A stretch of 64,000 nucleotides of DNA from Gemmatimonadaceae bacterium (GTDB lineage Bacteria > Gemmatimonadota > Gemmatimonadetes > Gemmatimonadales > Gemmatimonadaceae), in contig JADKJT010000001.1 in the NCBI GenBank assembly GCA_016720905.1, positions 248,001-312,000 on the forward strand, read 5' to 3'. The position numbers were made by a program, and so were the translations under genes. Positions within the stretch are counted from its first letter, which is position 1; the number at the start of each line of letters is the position of its first letter. Below the pieces are notes generated by a model. It worked only from the letters and a program-made list of their open reading frames with translations, searched no databases and was not told the origin of the DNA. Shown here piece after piece: positions 26,023 to 35,413 of the stretch.

Positions 26023-26841
26023 TCACGATGCACCCAACTTCGTGCTCGGGGACTGCTCGGCCATTCGATGTCGCCATGCCTTGAGTGTGCCGGAAAAACG
26101 AAAGCCCAGCAAATAGGTGAAGAATTCCCAGCAGGTGGCCATGCGCACGTGCGACAGCCCACTGCCCCGCATGCGCGCAAACACGTTCACTTCGATCACA
26201 CGAACGCCCATGTAATGCGCCTTGATGAGCATTTCCGGATCCAGCAGCCAGTTCGTCGACTCAAGGTCCATCGCTTGGGCAATCTCGCGCCGAAGCATGC
26301 GCGGCTGGCCATTGACGTCCCACGAGCCCAGCTTCGGCCACAACATCCGCACGAACACGTTGTACCCCACCGAAATCACGCGTCGCAGGAAGCCGTCCAT
26401 GCGGTAGCGTCGACGAACCTTGCCTACCACGCGACCGTCGGTGTCCGCGCACGCCTCATACAGCCGAAAGACGTCCTCCGCATCGACCTGTCCGTCAGCC
26501 GCCACAGTACCAATCCATGAACCGTTGGCATGACGCATCCCCTGAAGAATGCCGTTGCCATAGCCGATGTTGGTGTCGACACGCACCGGATTCACGATGC
26601 CGGGAAATCGCTCAGCCAACTCCGCCAGCTTGTTCCACGTCTCATCCTTCGACCCATTGTCGACGGGAATGATCTCGTAGCGAATCCCGCTGTTGGCGAA
26701 GGCGCGCACGAGACGCGGCACCGTCGTTGGGACGTTGCCGACCTCGTTGTAGCAGGGCATCACGAGCGAGAGGACGAGAGGTCCTCTGGCTACGTCGTCG
26801 ATGGCGCGTTCCGGTGTCAGCGGCTCTCTCCCGCGCGGCAC
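26023..26841 (-). CDS. Family 2 glycosyltransferase
   Basis: This is a 272-residue GT2 without C-terminal membrane helices. It has SLVMPCYNEVGN, IIPVDNGSKDET and a VAADGQVDAED segment in the place of the DxD motif, close to dolichyl-phosphate-mannose-synthase-like GT2 proteins. It starts at a GTG and ends 7 bases before rfbF, so it leads a three-gene unit with rfbF and rfbG. Donor and acceptor are unknown. Confidence 0.82.
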   Translation of the reverse strand: MPRGREPLTPERAIDDVARGPLVLSLVMPCYNEVGNVPTTVPRLVRAFANSGIRYEIIPVDNGSKDETWNKLAELAERFPGIVNPVRVDTNIGYGNGILQGMRHANGSWIGTVAADGQVDAEDVFRLYEACADTDGRVVGKVRRRYRMDGFLRRVISVGYNVFVRMLWPKLGSWDVNGQPRMLRREIAQAMDLESTNWLLDPEMLIKAHYMGVRVIEVNVFARMRGSGLSHVRMATCWEFFTYLLGFRFSGTLKAWRHRMAEQSPSTKLGAS

Positions 26842-27042
26842 GCGGTTGGCGTCCCCGGCAGACTACGCACGCGCGATGTCGCGATCTGAACGAGTTGGGT
26901 CATTCGCGAGTGAGTAACAAGGCGAGGCAAGAAGACTGCTCCGCGAAGAACGGAGTGTATTCTTTGCTCAGAATCGACGACTGCGGCCCCAAAAAAATAA
27001 CGACCGGCCGCCCGGGAAGCCCATAGGCTCCGATGGCGCCTA
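26842..27042. promoter_or_regulatory. Intergenic region with locally low GC, probable terminator and promoter
   Basis: This 201-base gap in the long minus-strand run has an A7 run on the plus strand (about 26990-26996). On the coding strand this gives a T run after the GC-rich CCCGGGCGGCCGG, so it may terminate the epimerase transcript. The lower-GC stretch 26920-26990 contains a small dyad (CTCCG...CGGAG, 26938-26954) and could hold the promoter for the GT2-rfbF-rfbG unit. No firm boxes are identifiable. Confidence 0.4.
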
Positions 27043-27999
27043 TCAAGGGACGTCGACGCCGAAGAACAACGCCGTTCGCTGAACGCCATCAGCCACCGAG
27101 ATCGAAGGCACCCACCCAAGGATCTGACGCAGCCTCGTCACCGACACCGCATCGTGAGGCATTTCGTCAGTGCGCCCGGGCAGGGCGCCAAAGGAGAGAC
27201 GGCTTGACGGTATCCCGAGCACCACCGCCGTGGTTTCCGCGAAGTCCCGCACGCGGCACTGCCTCCCCGTTGCGAGGTTCACTACCCCTCCGGGTATTGA
27301 AGGCTGCCGTCCCAGCCGAAGCAGGCCTTCCGCGACGTCCTCGACGTACGTGAAGTCCCGCAGCTGCAATCCTTCGCTCAACCCGACGAGTTGTGTATGA
27401 CGTCGTGCCTCCAGCAAGGTAGGCAGCAACCGCCCGTCATGCTCGCCCGGTCCGTAGACAGTGAAGAGACGAGCGGTCACGGAGGACAAGGGCCACTGGT
27501 CCACTAACGATCGGGTGCCGGCCAGCTTGGAGACGCCATACAACGTCGTCGGCGCCGGACGTGCGTCTTCCGGCAAGGACCCGCCGATGGGGCCATACTC
27601 CAGCGCCGACCCGGCATGCACCAATCGCTGCCCCGGCCAGAGCCCTGATGGAGTGCGATGCACCAGTTCTCCCAGTTGCTCCACCAGTTCCGCATTGATT
27701 CGCCACGATCGTGCCTCATTCCGCTCGGATCGGTCAATCCCATATCCCGCGAGGTTGAACGTGATGGTCGGCCGCCAGGCGTCAATCAGGTCCGCGACGG
27801 CCATCGCATCCAAGAGATCAACCGGCACCACCCGCGTCTCAAGCCCGTAGGCATTGCTCAGTGCGCGCATCGCCGCCACATCGCGAACGCCACACGTCAC
27901 GTCGGCACCGCAGGATGCCAGGCTCCGAGCCACCCATCGCCCGATAAAGCCTGACGCCCCCAGAACGAGCACGCGAACGCCAGCGTATCCGGAACTCAT
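27043..27999 (-). CDS. NAD-dependent epimerase/dehydratase (SDR)
   Basis: This 318-residue SDR has VLVLGASGFIGRWVARSL, a serine in HAGSALEYGP, a YGVSKLAG catalytic motif (Y-x-x-x-K) and TVYGPGEHDGRLLP. It resembles 4-ketoreductases or epimerases of nucleotide-deoxysugars. With the CDP-glucose enzymes downstream and the C-methyltransferase-like gene upstream, it may reduce the 4-keto group of a CDP-6-deoxysugar. That role is inferred. ATGA overlaps the stop of the membrane protein gene. Confidence 0.8.
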   Translation of the reverse strand: MSSGYAGVRVLVLGASGFIGRWVARSLASCGADVTCGVRDVAAMRALSNAYGLETRVVPVDLLDAMAVADLIDAWRPTITFNLAGYGIDRSERNEARSWRINAELVEQLGELVHRTPSGLWPGQRLVHAGSALEYGPIGGSLPEDARPAPTTLYGVSKLAGTRSLVDQWPLSSVTARLFTVYGPGEHDGRLLPTLLEARRHTQLVGLSEGLQLRDFTYVEDVAEGLLRLGRQPSIPGGVVNLATGRQCRVRDFAETTAVVLGIPSSRLSFGALPGRTDEMPHDAVSVTRLRQILGWVPSISVADGVQRTALFFGVDVP

Positions 28000-30041
28000 G
28001 GTACCGACAGCGGCGCCCGGACACTCGCCAGCGCCTCACTCGTGGAGAGCGGTCCGGCGCGGACGGTGAACCGCTGACCCGACACCGTTGGACCATCGAC
28101 GAGCCACACCGGTCGATCCGCAAACGCGGCAATCACCGCGCTGTCCGTCGCCGGCCCGGTGCGACGGGCGTACACGGGAACGGCCTCGTCGAGGTCGAGA
28201 GGGTTGTAGGTCGCAGCGGACGCAAAGTCCGGAAACTCCCGCCCCGCGATGAGCACCAATCCTCGACCGAAGCCATAGCGCGTACTCATTGTGGCAAGGT
28301 CCGGCCGCATGCCTCGGAAGAATCGGTATTTGTCCACCGCGCGCCACGGCACGAAAATCAGCCAGCTGCCCAGGACCAACAGTGCGATTGCGGTCAAACC
28401 CCGACTGTCGACCCGTCCCGGCAAGGTCTCGGAGACTCCCCACATGGCATCCGGTGCCAGAAGCGTCAATGCCCCCCGCGATGTGAGCGCGACGAATGGC
28501 ACGATCATGAGGAACCAGTATCGGGCACCAAAGTCGGGACCGCCCGAATAATAGTTGAAGAAATAGGCCAGCCAGGTAATGCCGACGAGGCCCAGCATCA
28601 GGCGATCCGCGGTAGACAGCCGACCCCGCAGCACGAACGCATACACCAGCAACAGCGACCCGACGCTCCAGCCGAACAGCTCCACCTGCGTGGTGGACGT
28701 GTTGAGCGCGGCGTTGATGATTCCGTCGATCGGACCGTGGCCGGGATTGGGGTCAAGCGCCCACCCCATGCCGCGATCCTTGCCGAATCCGTAATCGTTG
28801 GCGCCCTTACCATACACTCGATCGATGTACGTCATCATGGGAAATGTGCTGACCTTGCCCGTGAAGAATCGATTGAACGCCAGCAACGGCGCGGTGGCGA
28901 GCAACGAACCCAGCACCAGTCCCGCCGTGCCGGACAGGCGCAGGCGTCGCCCGCCGAGCCCGATCGCCCACAGCCCGAGCGCGGCCGCCATGATCATTGC
29001 ATCCAGCTGCCTGACACTTGCCGCGACACCCAGCGCGAGCCCCCCGCATAACGCCCATCGCGCCTGTCCAGTGCGTCGCGCCAACATGACGCCGAGCGTC
29101 GCGGCCAGGGCGCACCACATGGTGAGGGCGTGCGGCATGAAGCTCATGCCGAGGAACACGTTCCATGGTGACGTGGCGAATAAGAGCGTCGCCAGGCGTG
29201 TGACACGTCGCCCGTAGAGCGGCTGCAGCACCAGATACAGCAGCAGCACATTCACGCCGGTCAACACCGGATTCACCAGCCAGGGCGCTCCGATCAGCAC
29301 GCCCGGCACCAGCGCCGCCGGCCAACCGGGAGGGACGGGCGTGAACCATCCGTTCGCCCCGCTTTCAAACAGATACAGACCAAATGCAGACGGCACCGGC
29401 GGATTGGGCACGGTCAGTCGTCCGCTGGCGAAGGTGCGTGCCTGAAACAGGTACGCCACCTCGTCGGGAATGTGCGGATGCCGGTTGTATGCGACGACAT
29501 ACAGCAGGAGGCAGGCAGCCGTTACGCCGACCGCCGTGGTGATCGCGAACCGATCAATCCGCGGTGCGATTTTGTCGCCAAAGGCGAGATCACCGCCCAA
29601 CAAACGCCCGAATCGATCGTCCAGCCACCGCGCAGCATCCGGCGGCAATGCGCGCACCACCAACACGAGCGTCCCGAGGCTGAGCAGTTGGATCAGCGAC
29701 GATGTCACGATTTCGCTGACGAAACGCGGAATGTCCCGCCCCACGACGGCGCTGGAGCCGGCCATCGCCATCACGAACACCGGAAGCCTCCAGCCGGGCA
29801 ACAGGCCGACGACGCGAACGTACAGCCGGCCAATGTCCGCGCGCAGCGCGGACGGCACCAGGATCACCTGCACCGCCAGGACCGCGACGCTCAGTGGGTG
29901 GTTTGGAAATGCGCGCAGCGGGAGATAATGCTGATAGGCGAGCGCCGGACCCGCCGAAATCAGCGACAATGCTGCCGCGAAACCTGCCAGAAAAAGCAGC
30001 GCCCAGCCGATGGCCGTCCCGGCGCTGTTGCGAGTACTCAC
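27996..30041 (-). CDS. Large polytopic membrane protein, GT-C-like
   Basis: This 681-residue protein has about twelve hydrophobic segments, a central HPHIPDEVAYLFQAR loop (D-E, near residue 205) that resembles the acidic first loop of GT-C transferases, and a C-terminal soluble part. It starts at a GTG overlapping the methyltransferase stop by 4 bases and overlaps the epimerase start by 4, so it is translationally coupled to both. It probably transfers a lipid-linked sugar on the outer face of the inner membrane; the substrate is unknown. Confidence 0.72.
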   Translation of the reverse strand: MSTRNSAGTAIGWALLFLAGFAAALSLISAGPALAYQHYLPLRAFPNHPLSVAVLAVQVILVPSALRADIGRLYVRVVGLLPGWRLPVFVMAMAGSSAVVGRDIPRFVSEIVTSSLIQLLSLGTLVLVVRALPPDAARWLDDRFGRLLGGDLAFGDKIAPRIDRFAITTAVGVTAACLLLYVVAYNRHPHIPDEVAYLFQARTFASGRLTVPNPPVPSAFGLYLFESGANGWFTPVPPGWPAALVPGVLIGAPWLVNPVLTGVNVLLLYLVLQPLYGRRVTRLATLLFATSPWNVFLGMSFMPHALTMWCALAATLGVMLARRTGQARWALCGGLALGVAASVRQLDAMIMAAALGLWAIGLGGRRLRLSGTAGLVLGSLLATAPLLAFNRFFTGKVSTFPMMTYIDRVYGKGANDYGFGKDRGMGWALDPNPGHGPIDGIINAALNTSTTQVELFGWSVGSLLLVYAFVLRGRLSTADRLMLGLVGITWLAYFFNYYSGGPDFGARYWFLMIVPFVALTSRGALTLLAPDAMWGVSETLPGRVDSRGLTAIALLVLGSWLIFVPWRAVDKYRFFRGMRPDLATMSTRYGFGRGLVLIAGREFPDFASAATYNPLDLDEAVPVYARRTGPATDSAVIAAFADRPVWLVDGPTVSGQRFTVRAGPLSTSEALASVRAPLSVP

Positions 30042-31312
30042 ACGATGACCGGAAAGGGTATCGGCACAATGAACTGCCCACCCCGATCGCGATACGCCTG
30101 CTGCTGACGCATGATCTCATCCGCGAAATTCCAGGCCAGAATGAGCACATAGTCCGGCTGTCGCTCCAGCAGGGTCTCCACCGGCAGCACCGGCAGATGC
30201 ATGCCGGGGGTCAGTGTGCCCACCTTGAGCGCGCTGCGATCCACCGTGTAGGGCACAAGATCGGTGCCAATGCCGCAGTAGTTGAGCAGCGTGTTGCCCT
30301 TGGCCGGTGCGCCATACCCGGCAACGTGCTTGCCCTCGTCCCGCAATCGCTCCAGCAGCGCGCGCAACGCGGTGCGTTGCGACTCGACATCATGGGCGAA
30401 CCGCTGCCATCGCGCCAGACTCGTCAGGCCAATCGCCGCTTCGGATTCGATCATCCGCAGGACGCTCGCGCCCGGCGTGGCGTAGTGTTCCCGCCGGCCG
30501 GCATACATGCGCACCGATCCACCATGCACGGGCACCTCATCAACCCGCACCAGCGTCAATCCCACCGACGCGCACAGTCGTTGCAGTGCGGTGACAGAGA
30601 AGTAACAGAGGTGCTCGTGATAGACCGTGTCATACTCGAGATGTTCCAGCATGGTGCGCGCGTACGGCACTTCGGTGATCACCAGGCCGTCGCCGTCAAT
30701 GAGCGCCTTCGCACCACGCAGGAAGTCCTGGGTATCGTCCACATGCGCCAGCACGTTGTTGCCAATCACCGCGCGCGCCGCCCCGCGTGCCGCACGCAGC
30801 CGGGTCCCGGTCTCGCCGTTGAAGAAGTCTCCGACCGTCTCGATGCCATCGCTGCGCGCGATCTCGGCGATGTTGGTGGCCGGCTCGACGCCGAGAGTCC
30901 GGACGCCAAGCGCCTGAAAGCAACGCAACAGGCTGCCGTCGTTGCTGGCGACTTCCACCACCAGATCGTCGGCGCCAAGCGTCAACAGGTCCGCCACCGT
31001 ACGCGCATAGGCGACGTTGTGCGCGGCGATCGTTTCCGAGGTCCCGGTGACATACAGATAGTGCCGGAACAAGACCTCCGGATCGATGACATCCGCGAGT
31101 TGCACCAAGGCGCACTCCTCGCAGAAGTACACATCGAGCGGATATCGGGCTTCGTGCTCCGCGTCGCCCATCGTTCGCAAGTTGGCGTTCGCTAACGGCT
31201 GTGGGCCAAGTACCAGAAACCGCGTCAGCCGTTCTGCCCCGCAGGCCCGGCACTGCGTTCGAACGCGATGCACCGCTTGCGCTGCGGACCGCTGCCCAAT
31301 GGACTCGCTCAC
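30038..31312 (-). CDS. Class I SAM-dependent C-methyltransferase (deoxysugar type)
   Basis: This 424-residue protein has the three-part layout of sugar C-methyltransferases such as TylCIII and NovU. An N-terminal zinc-type cysteine region comes first (CRACG near residue 22, CEECALVQ near residue 60). A SAM-binding domain follows (VVEVASNDGSLL near residue 110), then HEHLCYFS and a C-terminal domain with GYGAPAKGNTLLN. These enzymes methylate C3 of nucleotide 4-keto-6-deoxysugars, which fits rfbF and rfbG downstream. The GTG start at 31312 lacks an obvious ribosome-binding site, so the start is tentative. Confidence 0.85.
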   Translation of the reverse strand: MSESIGQRSAAQAVHRVRTQCRACGAERLTRFLVLGPQPLANANLRTMGDAEHEARYPLDVYFCEECALVQLADVIDPEVLFRHYLYVTGTSETIAAHNVAYARTVADLLTLGADDLVVEVASNDGSLLRCFQALGVRTLGVEPATNIAEIARSDGIETVGDFFNGETGTRLRAARGAARAVIGNNVLAHVDDTQDFLRGAKALIDGDGLVITEVPYARTMLEHLEYDTVYHEHLCYFSVTALQRLCASVGLTLVRVDEVPVHGGSVRMYAGRREHYATPGASVLRMIESEAAIGLTSLARWQRFAHDVESQRTALRALLERLRDEGKHVAGYGAPAKGNTLLNYCGIGTDLVPYTVDRSALKVGTLTPGMHLPVLPVETLLERQPDYVLILAWNFADEIMRQQQAYRDRGGQFIVPIPFPVIV

Positions 31313-31429
31313 TGTACCATCACTGTGGAAGGGTCACTGCGCGCCGTCCTGACGCACGAATATGACGTGCGCATTCGATCGCACGCAACACGACGCAACC
31401 GCCGGTTCCGCCACGCCGACAGACCATCC

Positions 31430-32341
31430 TCAGCGCACGCGGGACAGTGCATTCCCGGCGCCCAACCAGTACCCGACCACCTCGCCAAGTCCCCAGGCCA
31501 CGACGAACGCGGAAATGAACGGCAGGGTGGCCATCACGCGCCCCATCGGAACGCCCTTGGCCACAAGGCTTCGGGTGATGCGCAACAGGAGCAGCGGCGG
31601 CAAGGCGAAAGCCGCAGCACCCGTGGCGAGCCGCCGAGCGAACGTCGCCCCCTGCACTCGGGCGCCGGCATACGACCGGGAGTACAGGAAACGCTGCCCC
31701 GCGTACTCCAACAGCCCGAAATGCTTCTTGTGACCGACCAACAGGTTCGCACGACAGACCAGTCGAACACCGTCCGCGCGCATGGCATCATGCAGCCGGT
31801 TCTCCCATGCCCCCTGCGCCGTGATCGGCAGATAGCGCTGCAACACCGCGCGGCGGTACACGACATTGTTGCCCGGAAGCCATGCGGCCTCGCCTTCCGG
31901 CAATGGCGGCAAGCAGGCGCTGTACTCGCAGAGAAACGTCGCCCAGTCCAGCAACCGCTCGGAGGCGGCATTCTCGATGGGGCCACCCACCACATCGTGC
32001 CCTTCCGCGAGGGCGGCCAGCAGACGCTCTCCCCACTCCGGCGGCACGATTACATGGTCTTCGATCACCGCAATGGCCTCGGCCCGCGCCAGCCGGAAGG
32101 CGGCATCCCGCATTTGCGGGATGGTCGTCGCTCGCGGCACCTCATGCAGCGTGACCCAGGGAAATCGCGACCGTACCGTGGCCGCAACGTCGCCGCCAAG
32201 CCGATCCACCACCAGCACTTCAAGGGCAATTCGCGCACGCACCTCGTTCAATGCATCGCAGCAGGGCACCAGGTCGTGCAGCCCGTTGACCGAGGGCACG
32301 ACCACGGTGAGGACAGGGGTCGCTTCGATGGGTTCAGCCAC
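31430..32341 (-). CDS. Family 2 glycosyltransferase, membrane-associated
   Basis: This 303-residue GT2-type protein has the opening LTVVVPSVNGLHDL, LVVDRLGGD, EDHVIVPPEWGE in the acidic (DxD-like) region and LPGNNVVYRRAVL. Two C-terminal hydrophobic segments follow. I chose the GTG at 32341, 8 bases inside the HAD gene end, because the upstream frame is basic and shadows that gene. A 117-base gap to the methyltransferase gene follows. The sugar is unknown. Confidence 0.75.
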   Translation of the reverse strand: MAEPIEATPVLTVVVPSVNGLHDLVPCCDALNEVRARIALEVLVVDRLGGDVAATVRSRFPWVTLHEVPRATTIPQMRDAAFRLARAEAIAVIEDHVIVPPEWGERLLAALAEGHDVVGGPIENAASERLLDWATFLCEYSACLPPLPEGEAAWLPGNNVVYRRAVLQRYLPITAQGAWENRLHDAMRADGVRLVCRANLLVGHKKHFGLLEYAGQRFLYSRSYAGARVQGATFARRLATGAAAFALPPLLLLRITRSLVAKGVPMGRVMATLPFISAFVVAWGLGEVVGYWLGAGNALSRVR

Positions 32342-33038
32342 GGGGATCCAGGGAGGTTTGGTGGGCCGACGGCTGGCGCCAACCATGGAGGGAAAGAAAG
32401 AGCAGGCGTTCGACGACTTGCGCCACGCGAATGGACAGGGGGAACGAGGAGGACGCAAGCGTCGGCAGCTTGATGCTGCGCACGCCGGCCATCCCCGCCC
32501 CCGCCACGTCCGTCAGGTATTGATCGCCCACCATCACGACTTCGCGCACGGTACACCCAAGCGCACCGACGGCGGCGAGCACCAGCGCGCGGCTCGGCTT
32601 CCGAAGGGCATGGAAATCATCACCCCTCGCCGCCGCACGTTCGGTCGCCGACATGGAGTCGACACCCTGATGCAATTGCCGGATCCGCGTCGCACCGCCG
32701 CCATACACGCGGAGAATCGGCACCGTCGGCAGCATCTGTCCAAGCTGCGAGAACCGTGATTCAGGCGAATTCGAGACCACCACGTGCCGCAGCCACGGCA
32801 ACGCCAGTAATGTCTGGAATTGCGTCTCGATGTCCGTATGGAGCCGGGAATCGTGATAGGCGGTGAGCGTTCCATCGATGTCCCAGATGATGCCGCGAAT
32901 TCCCTCTCGCTCAAGGAACGGCGCGCTCAGTTGTTCCAGCGATGCCATATGCCACGTAGGGCACATGTGCCGCATGACCGTGCCCAGGCGCGGCGCCGAT
33001 TGCCACAGGGTGCCCAAGAGCGACTCGCGCCGTGCCAT
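32334..33038 (-). CDS. HAD-superfamily (subfamily IIIA, YqeG-like) phosphatase
   Basis: This 234-residue protein has intact HAD motifs: IIWDIDGTLTAYHD (DxDGT), VVSNSPES, the lysine in LRKPSRALV and MVGDQYLTDVAGA. It would dephosphorylate a small phosphorylated metabolite. Lying between the flippase and GT2 genes, it may act on a sugar phosphate of the same pathway, but that is inference. The start is an ATG 6 bases after the flippase stop. It contrasts with the degenerate HAD-like protein at 3071. Confidence 0.8.
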   Translation of the reverse strand: MARRESLLGTLWQSAPRLGTVMRHMCPTWHMASLEQLSAPFLEREGIRGIIWDIDGTLTAYHDSRLHTDIETQFQTLLALPWLRHVVVSNSPESRFSQLGQMLPTVPILRVYGGGATRIRQLHQGVDSMSATERAAARGDDFHALRKPSRALVLAAVGALGCTVREVVMVGDQYLTDVAGAGMAGVRSIKLPTLASSSFPLSIRVAQVVERLLFLSLHGWRQPSAHQTSLDPRG

Positions 33039-33043
33039 GCGAG

Positions 33044-34453
33044 TCAGAGCGCGAGCTCTGGAAACGCACCTCGGCGGAGTCGGATCCCCCCGACCGCCAG
33101 CAGTGCGCCCACGTACGCCAGCGCACCAATCGGCACGCTGAGCAGCACGGAACGATCACCCAGTACCCACACGGTCAGCGCCATGATCGAAGTGGCAATA
33201 CCCACACGGTAGAAGCGCCGCGGCGCGGTCATCGACAACCCGAGCCGCCACGAATAGCGTAAGGCAAGTCCGGTCCGGACCATCTCGGTGGCCAGCGTGG
33301 CTGCCGCCGCTCCCGTCATGCCCCACCGCGGGATCAGCACGATATTCAGGACCACGTTGGCGCCTGCGGCCCACAGCACCGTGCGCAACATCAGGTCCTG
33401 ACGTTCAAAGGCGATGAGCACGCCCTGCCCCACGTTGCGCACCAGCGCCACGGGCACGATGACCAGCAGGATCTGCAACGGGAGTGCACTGGGCGCGTAT
33501 CCCGCACCAAAGATGAACGTCACCAGACTCATGGCCACCACAATGCCACCGGCGGCAACCGGCAGGCCGCCGGCGAGTATCTGGACCGTGGCACCGTCCA
33601 CGAGCGCGCGAGCCGCCATCGCATCGTGACGGACGCGCGTGAGGCTTGGAATCAGGCTCATGGTGTACGCGACGCCAAGGTTCTGGAAGAAGCTGATCAA
33701 CGTATAGGCGGCCGCGTAGTAACCGACAGCCGTGCTGCCTTTGATGGCTCGCAGAAACAGGAAGTCGCTGTTGTAGATGGCCAGACCAAGCAATCCGTGC
33801 AGCACCATTGGCCAGGAACGACGCACCAAGGGCACCAGCACTGCGGGACGCATCTGCAATCGCAGCGGCCGCACCGTGGCCGGCAGCAGGCGTATCAGGA
33901 AGATGGCACCAAGCAACTCGCCCAACACCTGAGCCAGTGGGACGCGCAGCAAATCGTCGGGATGACGCACGGCCAGCAGCACGATCAACGCGGCAGTTCC
34001 CTCGCTGATCACCCGCGACCAGGAGGCATTGCCCGGTTGCTCGAGGCCCAGATGGACCCAGCGGGTGCCCATCGCGACGGTCAACAATGTCACCGCGTAC
34101 ACGGCCAGCACGGGCCCGTCGGGCTTGGGGACCACCGTCAACGCCACCACCAGTGTCACGGCCAGCAGCGCGATCGCCACGAGTACGCGGCCGCCGAGAA
34201 TCGGCGGCAACGTCTGTGACAGGGCATCCGGGCGATCGGCCACCTCGCGCACCCCAAGCATCTCGATGCCGCAGTCGGCGACGAACGTGAGATACATCAC
34301 GACGGTCATGGCGGCGACGAGCACGCCGTAGATCGACGCACCGAGTGTCCGTGCCAAGTACACCGTCGCGAAGAACGCCAGGATACGCGCCGCGGCTTCT
34401 CCGAATCCCAGCTTGAGGAAGCGAAGCCCCACCGACGAAACGGCGGACGTCAC
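33044..34453 (-). CDS. Wzx-like oligosaccharide flippase (MOP superfamily)
   Basis: This 469-residue membrane protein has 12-14 hydrophobic segments. The N-terminus reads LRFLKLGFGEAAARILAFF then TVYLARTLGASIYGVL, the typical opening of polysaccharide flippases that move undecaprenyl-linked repeat units across the inner membrane. Its GTG start overlaps the stop of the upstream GT2 by 4 bases. A second flippase of the same superfamily lies at 47006-48526, so two different repeat units or lipid-linked substrates may be handled. Confidence 0.85.
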   Translation of the reverse strand: MTSAVSSVGLRFLKLGFGEAAARILAFFATVYLARTLGASIYGVLVAAMTVVMYLTFVADCGIEMLGVREVADRPDALSQTLPPILGGRVLVAIALLAVTLVVALTVVPKPDGPVLAVYAVTLLTVAMGTRWVHLGLEQPGNASWSRVISEGTAALIVLLAVRHPDDLLRVPLAQVLGELLGAIFLIRLLPATVRPLRLQMRPAVLVPLVRRSWPMVLHGLLGLAIYNSDFLFLRAIKGSTAVGYYAAAYTLISFFQNLGVAYTMSLIPSLTRVRHDAMAARALVDGATVQILAGGLPVAAGGIVVAMSLVTFIFGAGYAPSALPLQILLVIVPVALVRNVGQGVLIAFERQDLMLRTVLWAAGANVVLNIVLIPRWGMTGAAAATLATEMVRTGLALRYSWRLGLSMTAPRRFYRVGIATSIMALTVWVLGDRSVLLSVPIGALAYVGALLAVGGIRLRRGAFPELAL

Positions 34454-35412
34454 GTGCGCCGGGTGACGATGCCCGCCACTTCACCGGCCGTCCACACGGT
34501 GAGCAACAGGAGGATGGCGGGTGCGGCGCTCGCGAAGCGCCACCCTCGGCCCTTGCTCACGTGCGCGCGCGCGTGGCGCGCGAACACGGTGAACGGGATG
34601 AGCGGACCCGCCGCGGCCAGCATCAGACGTTTCGCGACACCGAGGTGACGCCCGCGAATCGCGCCGAACAGGCGGCCCCAGTGAAACCGTTCGTTCAGTA
34701 AACGCGCCAGCAGCACTGGCGCCCGCTGATGCTCCACGACCAATTCGTCCGAGAGGAAGAGCGTCTCCCCCTGTTGCTGCAGCGCCCAGTGCACCACGGG
34801 CTCCTGATAACGCTCCTGCCAGAGGTCCCGCGTCTGCTCCAATGCGCGACGCTTGTAGATGACATTGACGTCGCTCACCCAGTCGCGCGCGCCGCTCTGG
34901 AACGGTGACGAGTATCGGGTGAAGTCGCAGACGTGAATGGCCCAGCCCATGATGCCGGACGCCAACGGATCGATGGCACCGCCAATGACCGCGTACGGCA
35001 GGCGAGCATGCAGGTGTGCGGCAGTGCGCGCCCAGTCGCTTCGCGGCGCCCCGCGGTCCTCGACGATGGCGATCAGCTCACCCCGTGCCGCCCGAAGGCC
35101 AACCGCTCGGCGCCGGTCAAACAACTCGTGCTCCCCACCGGCCGACGCGATTGGCTGTTCCGTGGACACGGTGCCAAGGGGCAGAAACTGCACGGTCGGA
35201 AACACCGACTGCAACGCGGCCAGCTCCCGGACGCTCTCGTCATACGGGACAAGGATCTCCATCGGCGGCGCGTCCTCCTGTTCGACCAGCGCGCGCAGCA
35301 ACCGCGGCAACGCGGCACCACCCTCGACGATCGTGACGACGACGCTCATGAGCGGCGCCGCGGACACCGTTGCGCTGGTTGCCGCCGCTGATTCGCTGCT
35401 GGCCGGACTCAC
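34450..35412 (-). CDS. GT2-like glycosyltransferase with C-terminal membrane segments
   Basis: This protein of about 320 residues has MSVVVTIVEGGAALPRLL, VEQEDAPPMEILVPYDES and IVEDRGAPRSDWAR in the acidic motif region. VSDVNVIYKRRALE follows, similar in layout to the GT2 at 31430. The first possible start is the GTG at 35412, two bases beyond the oxidoreductase stop; the ATG at 35349 (MSVVVT) is a good alternative giving 299 residues. Hydrophobic stretches lie near the C-terminus. The catalytic DxD is not obvious, so donor use is uncertain. Confidence 0.7.
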   Translation of the reverse strand: MSPASSESAAATSATVSAAPLMSVVVTIVEGGAALPRLLRALVEQEDAPPMEILVPYDESVRELAALQSVFPTVQFLPLGTVSTEQPIASAGGEHELFDRRRAVGLRAARGELIAIVEDRGAPRSDWARTAAHLHARLPYAVIGGAIDPLASGIMGWAIHVCDFTRYSSPFQSGARDWVSDVNVIYKRRALEQTRDLWQERYQEPVVHWALQQQGETLFLSDELVVEHQRAPVLLARLLNERFHWGRLFGAIRGRHLGVAKRLMLAAAGPLIPFTVFARHARAHVSKGRGWRFASAAPAILLLLTVWTAGEVAGIVTRRT

Positions 35413-35413
35413 C

